Assembly (NCBI GenBank): GCA_964551815.1
Contig: CAZKEL010000057.1
Coordinates: 1-13,627, forward strand
Direction: 5' to 3'
DNA: 13,627 nucleotides
From: D37C17 sp964551815
GTDB taxonomy: Bacteria > Fidelibacterota > Marinisomatia > SCGC-AAA003-L08 > D37C17
This document shows, in pieces, positions 1-5,245 of the stretch. Below the pieces are notes generated by a model, which worked only from the letters and a program-made list of their open reading frames with translations, was not told the DNA's origin and did not search any database. A program made the translations under genes and the position numbers. The stretch's first letter is position 1, and each line of letters starts with the position of its first letter.

Positions 1-18
1 TATTTTGACTTTAATTTA

Positions 19-315
19 TCACAAGGTGGGGATAAGGTCTGTAAATTTGACGATTAAACCAAAACCTACATTGGCATTAAACCCAGATTCATAATAATTT
101 TCATGGATACCTACACCAAAACCAATTAATGCGGCTGAAGGAAAGCCTGCAGATAAATAAGTAGAAAATTTATTTGAAAAAACAAAATCACCACCTAAGC
201 TAACTACACCTGGATTTTTCGGTGCCAATAAACCCAACCGAAAGTTTGGTTCGAATTTAACCTTTGAGTAAGAAAGTGATGAAAGTATTATCCATAAAAA
301 TATTATTTTCTTCAT
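19..315 (-). CDS. Small exported protein, possibly a short or truncated outer-membrane barrel
   Basis: A 98-residue protein that I cannot assign to a family. Residues 1-17 (MKKIIFLWIILSSLSYS) look like a Sec signal peptide: two lysines, a hydrophobic core and small residues before a likely cut. The rest alternates aromatic/hydrophobic and polar residues with many glycines (for example LGGDFVFSNKF and NANVGFGLIVKF), the pattern of transmembrane beta-strands. About four strands fit, too few for a normal barrel of eight or more, so it may be a shortened copy or a subunit that oligomerises. The ATG start is supported by AGGAG (complement of 322-326) seven bases upstream. It sits just beyond the hairpin at 350-377, which separates it from the Fic module, so it probably has its own promoter in the AT-rich 327-349. 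The gene is convincing; the function is unknown. Confidence 0.6.
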   Translation of the reverse strand: MKKIIFLWIILSSLSYSKVKFEPNFRLGLLAPKNPGVVSLGGDFVFSNKFSTYLSAGFPSAALIGFGVGIHENYYESGFNANVGFGLIVKFTDLIPTL

Positions 316-349
316 AAATAACTCCTTATAATTATGTATTAAATATAAA

Positions 350-377
350 GAAACCCTTCGATAAATCGAAGGGTTTC
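350..377. terminator. Terminator-like hairpin A
   Basis: Thirteen-base arms (GAAACCCTTCGAT with ATCGAAGGGTTTC) around a two-base centre form a very stable hairpin. On the minus strand it is followed by a broken T-rich tract (TTTCTTTATATTT). It closely matches the hairpin that follows the intact tRNA at 2216-2241. Here it follows a tRNA 3'-end remnant in the same orientation, so it was probably carried along with that remnant. It would stop minus-strand transcription from the Fic module. Confidence 0.65.
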
Positions 378-380
378 ATG

Positions 381-468
381 CTTGCCAATCGTAGCAAAGT
401 GAAGATTTGGCTTGCCAATCGTAGCAAAGTGAAAAATTGCCTGCTCTTCGTAGGGAAACGAAGAAGAG
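381..468. repeat. Cluster of three short palindromic repeat units
   Basis: Two tandem 30-base units begin at 381 and 411 and share their first 23 bases (CTTGCCAATCGTAGCAAAGT, then GAA). Each can fold back weakly: CCAATC faces GATTTGG in the first unit, and CAAT faces ATTG in the second. A third unit (441-468) keeps the CGTAG core and forms a better hairpin, with CTCTTCGT (444-451) against ACGAAGAAGAG (458-468, one bulge). No coding potential is seen. This resembles the short palindromic intergenic repeats that accumulate next to tRNA genes in some environmental lineages. It lies between hairpin A and the tRNA-derived repeat, a position where the intact tRNA copy has only a few bases. Confidence 0.6.
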
Positions 469-552
469 TGGGCCCTTAGGGATCCATCTACTCTGCCGCC
501 AGGCGGATACGATGGACAAGCTTGAACCCAATTTAGGAAATCAATTTACCTG
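466..552. repeat. 87-bp direct repeat, copy A, containing a split tRNA 3' end
   Basis: This matches 2030-2116 with four mismatches in 87 bases. Bases 468-482 (GTGGGCCCTTAGGGA) and 521-529 (CTTGAACCC) together reproduce the 3' end of the tRNA at 2247-2320 plus one flanking base. The two halves are separated by a 38-base insert (483-520). The insert is a palindrome with TCCATC facing GATGGA and an inner GC-rich stem around CCGCCAGGCGG. From 530 on, tRNA similarity stops. It is the left flank of the HTH-Fic module, in direct orientation with copy B. Confidence 0.85.
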
Positions 553-680
553 TAGTAATTGACACTGAATAGGAAGGATTATCTCTATTTTTTTTTTGGA
601 ATCTTACTTGATATCATACTTATATGATTAATTGTGTTCCTTTAATTTACTTTTAAATTATATTCAATTGGCTTATACAT

Positions 681-1649
681 CTATTGAACTTCCCAATGTC
701 CGCCTTTTAAACTGCCGACTCTTTTTATTCTCTTCTCATCTTTCAGTTTTTTTATATCTCTTTTAATCGTTTTATCCGATACTTTTAGCTTTTGAGCTAT
801 GTTTGTTATGGTGAGTCCTTTATCTTTTTTGATGAGTTTTACTATTTCATCTAATCTTTTTAAAGGGTCATATATAGGGTCATTTAAAGGGACATTGCTC
901 ACCTGGTTTTTTACAGTTTTCAAGATTACACCAAGCATAAATTCTATAAAAACGGTACATTCACCATTAGTACCACTTAGTTCTAAAGCATTATAATATT
1001 TCTGTTGATTCTCTTTAACAATACTTTCAATTGGGAGATATCCAAAAAAGTCTTTGTATGCTTTTAGTATTACCGTTTGCCATAGTCTGCCAATTCGACC
1101 ATTACCATCACTGAATGGATGGATAAATTCAAATTCAAAATGAAAAATACAACTGGCTACTAATAAATGTTCATCGGTGGTACTAAGCCAATCAAACAGA
1201 TTGTTCATGAGTTCATTTACTCTTATTGCAGGTGGGGCAATATGACTTACTCCATCTTTACCCATTATGCCCACATTTCCTTTTCTAAAACTGCCAGCAT
1301 CGGTAAGTAAATTATTCATCATCAATTGATGGGCCTGGAGTAAATCATTTATATTTTTAAAATCAAATTTATCTAAATGATCATACGCTTTAATCGCACC
1401 TTCAACTTCAGTAATTTCTTTCACTGAGCCTAATACGCGTTTCCCTTCAATCATTGCAGTTACTTTTTCTTCTGTTAATGTATTGCCCTCAATCTGCAAT
1501 GAACCCGTAATTGATTTAACTCTATTTTTCTTTCTAAGTTTTGGAGTAGAGAGTGATTTTTCAAACTGTTTAATTTTAGCCATTGCTTCTACAATGTCAC
1601 TGGTCAGCTTTAAAATTTTAGATGTGATTGTATAAGGTGGTTTATTCAA
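681..1649 (-). CDS. Fic family protein (probable AMP-transferase) with C-terminal winged helix
   Basis: A 322-residue Fic-domain enzyme. Fic proteins usually transfer AMP from ATP to hydroxyl groups of target proteins in the cytoplasm. The catalytic motif is intact: HPFSDGNGR at 177-185 with R188, including His177, Asp181 and Arg185. Upstream, SLQIEG at 50-55 fits the (S/T)xxxE(G/N) inhibitory-helix motif, so it is probably a self-inhibited class II Fic with Glu54 blocking ATP. The N-terminal PYTITSKILKL stretch is typical of this subgroup. Residues about 263-322 form a winged helix-turn-helix (LTITNIAQKLKVSDKTIKRD), pointing to DNA binding or self-regulation. The start is TTG: its bases overlap the TGA stop of the upstream helix-turn-helix gene (TTGA), implying coupled translation. 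Both genes lie between the two 87-bp repeats. The target is unknown; a toxin-like or regulatory role is inference. Confidence 0.92.
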   Translation of the reverse strand: MNKPPYTITSKILKLTSDIVEAMAKIKQFEKSLSTPKLRKKNRVKSITGSLQIEGNTLTEEKVTAMIEGKRVLGSVKEITEVEGAIKAYDHLDKFDFKNINDLLQAHQLMMNNLLTDAGSFRKGNVGIMGKDGVSHIAPPAIRVNELMNNLFDWLSTTDEHLLVASCIFHFEFEFIHPFSDGNGRIGRLWQTVILKAYKDFFGYLPIESIVKENQQKYYNALELSGTNGECTVFIEFMLGVILKTVKNQVSNVPLNDPIYDPLKRLDEIVKLIKKDKGLTITNIAQKLKVSDKTIKRDIKKLKDEKRIKRVGSLKGGHWEVQ

Positions 1650-1819
1650 CTTTTATCTTTCCTCTTTACCCATTCATCTACTTCAGTTGCTTTAAACTTC
1701 CACAGTTTACCAACTCTATGGGCAGGAAACTCTTTTTCCTGTATCCATTTATAAACAGTATCTCGTTTAACACCAAGATATTCACAGATTTCGGCTACAG
1801 ATAGCCATCTATCATTCAT
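1646..1819 (-). CDS. Excisionase-like helix-turn-helix protein, 57 aa
   Basis: I found this short gene by translating the minus strand upstream of the Fic gene. It begins MNDRWLSVAEICEYLGVKRD and continues TVYKWIQEKEFPAHRVGKLW. This is the layout of the HTH_17 / excisionase family (MerR-like winged helix): W-L-S-V-x-E-I-x-x-Y-L-G-V, a recognition helix with TVYKWI, then a wing with HRVGKLWKF and E-V-D-E-W-V. Such proteins act as phage or island excisionases (Xis/AlpA type) or as small repressors. The ATG is preceded by GAGG at about eight bases, and TATAAT (complement of 1834-1839) lies 14 bases upstream of the ATG. The stop overlaps the TTG of the Fic gene by two bases. It could help excise the surrounding element or repress the Fic operon; the sequence alone does not decide. 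Confidence 0.88.
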   Translation of the reverse strand: MNDRWLSVAEICEYLGVKRDTVYKWIQEKEFPAHRVGKLWKFKATEVDEWVKRKDKS

Positions 1820-1991
1820 TGTTTTTCCTCATTATTATAGAGTGATTCATTTGATTGGGACCGCAATTGAAATTTAACATTTAATATGTACAAATTGAAA
1901 GTATTTATACCTGTATTTACTATTTTGTAATTGTTTACTAGGGTATAGGGCGTCTTTACTGAACACAAGGGGGAAAATTTATTATAATTAA
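1820..1991. other. AT-rich leader region upstream of the HTH-Fic operon
   Basis: No gene is supported here. A minus-strand frame running through it begins inside hairpin B and has no recognisable protein character, so I read the stretch as non-coding. It holds the presumed promoter of the HTH-Fic operon. A perfect TATAAT (complement of 1834-1839) and a GAGG ribosome site just before the ATG are visible, but I see no convincing -35 at the right distance. With hairpin B, repeat B and the spacer to hairpin C it fills the gap from 1820 to 2246. Confidence 0.4.
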
Positions 1992-2023
1992 AAAACCCTC
2001 GATTGATTCCAATCAAGGGTTTT
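1992..2023. terminator. Terminator-like hairpin B
   Basis: AAAACCCT (1992-1999) pairs with AGGGTTTT (2016-2023), and inside it GATTG (2001-2005) pairs with CAATC (2010-2014). A single C/A mismatch separates the two stems and the loop is ATTC. The minus strand continues with TTAATTATAA and the plus strand begins with an A run, so it could end transcripts in either direction. It is a diverged relative of hairpins A and C and, like them, lies on the 3' side of a tRNA 3'-end sequence. Confidence 0.6.
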
Positions 2024-2029
2024 GGCATC

Positions 2030-2116
2030 GAGTGGGTCCTCAGGGATCCATCTACTCCGCCGCCAGGCGGATACGATGGACAAGCTTGAACCCAATTTAG
2101 GAAATCAATTTGCCTG
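2030..2116. repeat. 87-bp direct repeat, copy B, containing a split tRNA 3' end
   Basis: This is the partner of 466-552 in the same orientation. Bases 2032-2046 (GTGGGTCCTCAGGGA) and 2085-2093 (CTTGAACCC) match the 3' end of the intact tRNA at 23 of 24 positions. A 38-base insert (2047-2084) splits them. In this copy the insert folds cleanly: TCCATC, TAC, TCCGCC, a four-base loop GCCA, then GGCGGA, TAC, GATGGA. That is two six-base stems around a symmetric TAC/TAC internal loop. The last 23 bases (2094-2116) are shared with copy A but not with the tRNA. Confidence 0.85.
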
Positions 2117-2215
2117 GTAATAGTATCAAAACGTAGAAGAATTGCGCCTTGTTACCCACCTTTTGTGCCCTATTTAGGATATATTTGACTAATTATGATT
2201 ACTTTTGATTACTAA

Positions 2216-2241
2216 AAACCCTTCGATTAATCGAAGGGTTT
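2216..2241 (-). terminator. Rho-independent terminator of the tRNA (hairpin C)
   Basis: A perfect 26-base palindrome (AAACCCTTCGATT and its complement) begins five bases after the tRNA discriminator base on the minus strand. It is followed there by a run of five T. Position and strand make it the transcription terminator of the tRNA gene. Confidence 0.85.
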
Positions 2242-2246
2242 CAATG

Positions 2247-2320
2247 TGGGCCCTCAGGGACTTGAACCCCGGACCAATGGATTATGAGTCCACTGCTCTA
2301 ACCAACTGAGCTAAGGGCCC
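2247..2320 (-). tRNA. tRNA with CAT anticodon, probably tRNA-Ile2 (lysidine-modified)
   Basis: Read on the minus strand, all four arms fold. The acceptor is GGGCCCT against AGGGCCC with discriminator A, the D arm is GCTC/GAGC, and the anticodon stem is GTGGA/TCCAT with loop CTCATAA (anticodon CAT). The variable loop is TGGTC, and the T arm is CGGGG/CCCTG with loop TTCAAGT. Total length is 74 bases, and the 3' CCA is not encoded (the next bases are CATTGA). The TTAGCTCAG start, the GACTCATAATC anticodon arm and the TTGGTC variable region resemble isoleucine tRNAs with CAT (read as LAT after TilS modification) more than elongator methionine tRNA. That identity is inference. It lies 50 bases downstream of the acidic coiled-coil gene on the same strand. 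Confidence 0.93.
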
Positions 2321-2370
2321 TGTGAAAAAGGGTGGGAAATTTAAAGGGCTTTTATCTTAATCAATGCAAC

Positions 2371-2751
2371 TTATTTAGGTCTCACCGGTCCAAATTCTAC
2401 CCCTTTGATAAACTCCGGAGTGGCAGATTCATCCTTTTCATCTTCCAATTGAGGAGGTGCAGCTGCAGGAAGATTCATTTCCCCCTGTAATAAATCCCGT
2501 AGCTGTGAATCTTTCACCTGCCATTTCTTAAATGACTCTTTAAACAATGTTTCCACTTCCTCATGAAAACTCTTTACGATGAACTCTAATCTGTTTTGCA
2601 GCTCCTCCAACAAAATGGGACCATAATTATCCCCCACCTTCTCTAAATGTTCATCCAGTTCATCTAATAATCCTTTCCTCTTCTTCTCTAATAAGGATAA
2701 AGGATTTTCTAATTCCTGTTCCTGGTTTTGATCTGTTTTGTCTTCAGCCAT
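2371..2751 (-). CDS. Hypothetical acidic coiled-coil protein
   Basis: A 126-residue cytoplasmic-looking protein of unknown family. There is no signal peptide or membrane segment. Residues 1-20 are polar and Glu/Gln-rich. About 18-90 is strongly helical with heptad-like spacing (LSLLEKKRKGLLDELDEHLEKV, then LLEELQNRLEFIVKSFHEEVETLFKESF) and should form a coiled coil. About 90-126 is a Pro/Glu-rich, probably disordered tail ending FIKGVEFGPVRPK. The ATG lies four bases after the stop of the small membrane protein, so the two genes are very likely co-transcribed and perhaps physically linked. It is followed by the tRNA. I do not recognise a function. Confidence 0.75.
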   Translation of the reverse strand: MAEDKTDQNQEQELENPLSLLEKKRKGLLDELDEHLEKVGDNYGPILLEELQNRLEFIVKSFHEEVETLFKESFKKWQVKDSQLRDLLQGEMNLPAAAPPQLEDEKDESATPEFIKGVEFGPVRPK

Positions 2752-2755
2752 TGAC

Positions 2756-2956
2756 TTAATTTACATTTCTTCCGTAAAGAGTACCATAAATTACTAATCC
2801 ACTGCCCAGCCCTAAACAAGGTGCCGACAGATACATCCATAAAAAGGACTGGGTCTGGAAATGCACAAAGTAACCCAAAATGAATCCAACGGACAGACCA
2901 ATCAGACTCATACCGGAGAGAATTGCAGCAAAATCTTTAAAACTAATTTTTTTCAA
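2756..2956 (-). CDS. Small two-helix membrane protein
   Basis: A 66-residue protein with two predicted membrane helices: about residues 10-31 (ILSGMSLIGLSVGFILGYFV) and 38-60 (FLWMYLSAPCLGLGSGLVIY). A short loop separates them and the ends are basic. The glycine-rich two-helix layout recalls AtpI/AtpZ-like ATP-synthase assembly peptides, but no diagnostic motif or ATP-synthase neighbour supports that. The start is TTG, chosen because it overlaps the TGA of the upstream barrel gene as TTGA, the same arrangement as the HTH-Fic pair. The next in-frame ATG, at codon 15, would remove half of the first helix. The coiled-coil gene follows after four bases. Confidence 0.7.
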   Translation of the reverse strand: MKKISFKDFAAILSGMSLIGLSVGFILGYFVHFQTQSFLWMYLSAPCLGLGSGLVIYGTLYGRNVN

Positions 2957-5055
2957 AATGCAAATTTCAGGTTAATTCCCTGGGTGGTAATTTTATCGGT
3001 TTTTCCATCTAAATTCTTGTCAAAAAATACTGTCCGGCTCTGAATGATAAAAGTCAACCTTTTTAACAGTTTTATCCCAACATTAAATCCATATAAAACA
3101 TTCTCTGCATTTGAGGTAGAAAAAAACACAGGGGAAAATTGATGCTTATAATATAACCCTAATTCTGAAATTCCATGTATTAATCCTTCATGAATAGCTG
3201 CTTCAATTCCTAAAGAATAATAATTATTTGCCTTCGCCGTAGTTCCTGTTTCTGTTAAGTACATAAATTCTAAACTATATTCATAATAGGTTCTGAATGT
3301 ATGCTGATAAACTACCAATAGCCCTATTTTATCGTAGGCATTATAGGTGGGGTCTAATAAATTTTTAATATCTTTAGGCAGATAGTAGGCACTGCTGTCA
3401 TTCCCAGAATAATAAGATTTTACCATAGAGGTCCATTTATCATCTTCCCCATAAGGCTCAGCACTTTCAATTGCAGTCACCTCTGATGCCGGAACATAAT
3501 GAAGCCTCTCCAGAGAATAACTTTCATTAAAATAGGGTAATTGATGGAGGGCAGAAGCGAAAGTAAAGGCAAGTTTTGCCTGACTAAAATGACCCAGCTT
3601 CCACCAAATGCCTGGTGCGGTAAAACCGTAGGAAAGGGAGCGTTCGAACCCCTGTTCGGTGGTATCCCCGGCGGATGCAACCGATTTGATATAGCGCAGA
3701 GATTGGCCAAAGGTATGTATCGAAAGCTCACCAAATAGATAGGTATCTTTTCTCAGATCGCCCCCAAGATGATAGGTAAATCCTGCCTGAAATCCTGTTG
3801 ATGATGCAGTGGGTGCTTTTCTCTCCCCCCAAGTAGTATCCGGCAGGGTTCCTAACTGATTAAAATCTGACACCACACCAATCCCTAAGCGTAAAGGTAT
3901 GAGGGGATTTATTAATCCTGAGCTGTATAGTCCGATGATTCCTCCTCCTGTGGTAAGTTCTTCAATACCGGATATAAAAAATTGAGTGGAAAACCTTTCT
4001 GTATATGAGGTATAGTCCATCTGGATCCCGCCATCCTGAAGCAGGGGGTAACTTACTGTATTGGTATAATTTTTCAGAAGGATTCCATGACCGAAAGTGA
4101 GCTTGTCAATTCTGCCTGCACGGATTGAAATCCGGGGCGTATTAACTCGCAAATCTAATGGTGCCAGAATTCGGGAAAGAGAGGAAAACCTATTTATATT
4201 TTCAGCTGAATCTGATATACCAATAAATCCAGCAAGATTATACGCCAAATAGACACTTTCCCCGAAGTAGGCAGGTTTTAGTGCTGCATGAGAATATTGA
4301 TAATCACCCAATAAGGTAAATCCCCCGTCAATATTCACAAAAAACCTTTTAGGTGTGTCAGTTGTGTTTTCCCGCTCCTTTGCAAACTCAGGGGATAAGG
4401 GCGTTAATAAGGTAAATACAGGGGAAGTATTTTCCTCCAATTGGTTTTGAATATACCTGTTATAATATTCCTCTGGAATATCTGCACTTTCAAATTGACT
4501 TTTTTCCTTTAGGTGGTTATTTGAAATCTGCGTCATTTCTCCTGCTGAGAGGGTTACTCTGTTTTTCCCCTCGATTATCGTTACCGAAATGTCGCCCTTT
4601 AAGGAGAAAAATCTTTCCTCATCACCTGTGCTTAATAGTAATTCTCCTGTAAATATTTCTAATTCTGATCTGGAAGTTTGAATTTTGCATCCCTCGCTGG
4701 TATCCTCATCTTTTATAACAAAGAGAAGTCCTTTTGAAGTTTTCAAATAGCAGTCTTTGTTACCCATATACATCAGTTCACTATTGGGATGCATTTTGAC
4801 TTTCATCTGGTTATGGGAAATTAATAATTCTGCTCTGCCTGAAGGCCCGGTTTTGATCAAATCTCCCGAGGAGAGGGTTTTCCCGGCAATTGCAGGACCC
4901 GGAATAGTTTTTATTAGGGCCGGAATGATTTTTACATCACCTTCAACTTTCTGCACCAATACCTTTTCCCCATCAGTGGGAAAAAGGAGCGTGGTACACA
5001 AATAAAATAAGATTGGTGAATAATAATGGATGGGCTTGCTAAAGAGAGAATCCAT
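2953..5055 (-). CDS. FecR-domain protein fused to an outer-membrane beta-barrel
   Basis: Starting at the ATG at 5055 gives 700 residues. The open frame runs to 5247, but that start would overlap the start codon of the divergent carboxylase. From 5055 a signal-like segment follows at once (YYSPILFYLCTTLLF, residues 11-25). Residues about 32-141 match a FecR domain: VLVQKVEGDVKI, then GDLIKTGPSGRAELLI, N-S-E-L and a TSRSELEIFTGELLL repeat. In the family this periplasmic domain senses or binds ligands or sugar polymers. From about 237 to the end there are many amphipathic strands ending in ...INLKFAF, a terminal Phe typical of outer-membrane barrels. RIDKLTFGHGILLKNYTNTV is a conserved-looking strand-turn. 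I infer one chain with a periplasmic sensor and an outer-membrane barrel. The substrate is unknown. It heads a three-gene operon. Confidence 0.75.
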   Translation of the reverse strand: MDSLFSKPIHYYSPILFYLCTTLLFPTDGEKVLVQKVEGDVKIIPALIKTIPGPAIAGKTLSSGDLIKTGPSGRAELLISHNQMKVKMHPNSELMYMGNKDCYLKTSKGLLFVIKDEDTSEGCKIQTSRSELEIFTGELLLSTGDEERFFSLKGDISVTIIEGKNRVTLSAGEMTQISNNHLKEKSQFESADIPEEYYNRYIQNQLEENTSPVFTLLTPLSPEFAKERENTTDTPKRFFVNIDGGFTLLGDYQYSHAALKPAYFGESVYLAYNLAGFIGISDSAENINRFSSLSRILAPLDLRVNTPRISIRAGRIDKLTFGHGILLKNYTNTVSYPLLQDGGIQMDYTSYTERFSTQFFISGIEELTTGGGIIGLYSSGLINPLIPLRLGIGVVSDFNQLGTLPDTTWGERKAPTASSTGFQAGFTYHLGGDLRKDTYLFGELSIHTFGQSLRYIKSVASAGDTTEQGFERSLSYGFTAPGIWWKLGHFSQAKLAFTFASALHQLPYFNESYSLERLHYVPASEVTAIESAEPYGEDDKWTSMVKSYYSGNDSSAYYLPKDIKNLLDPTYNAYDKIGLLVVYQHTFRTYYEYSLEFMYLTETGTTAKANNYYSLGIEAAIHEGLIHGISELGLYYKHQFSPVFFSTSNAENVLYGFNVGIKLLKRLTFIIQSRTVFFDKNLDGKTDKITTQGINLKFAF

Positions 5056-5245
5056 AGCTTGAAATTTAGGAAGTAACGCTGAGATGATGATAGGAGTTTT
5101 GAATTCCATGGGAATTTGTAACACAACCATTATAATTGATAACGATTTAAACAATATTAATGGCAGGTTTACTGGTGACAAATGACCACTGGCATAGGAA
5201 AAGAATACTATTAACTGGAGGAAATTCAAGTATAATTTTCCCTTC
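5056..5245. promoter_or_regulatory. Divergent promoter region, with TATAAT close to the carboxylase start
   Basis: These 190 bases separate the barrel gene (minus) and the biotin carboxylase (plus). TATAAT at 5231-5236 lies only nine bases before the carboxylase ATG, and GGAGG at 5216-5220 is too far away (about 25 bases) to serve that ATG. If TATAAT is used, the transcript would start at or next to the ATG (leaderless). No clear -35 box is visible. The minus-strand promoter cannot be pinned down. Confidence 0.35.

Noticed and set aside
381..440. Two near-identical 30-base units as a possible CRISPR
   Set aside because: Only two units exist, with no spacers between them and internal palindromes; no cas genes are nearby.
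553..680. T-rich stretch between repeat A and the Fic gene as a terminator
   Set aside because: The plus-strand T run (about 588-598) has no stem before it, and on the minus strand it is an A run, so it cannot terminate the Fic transcript; nothing else is seen there.
1816..2028. Minus-strand 70-codon open frame upstream of the HTH gene
   Set aside because: It begins inside hairpin B, runs through the AT-rich leader and overlaps the start of the HTH gene. It shows no domain or signal, so it is read as chance.
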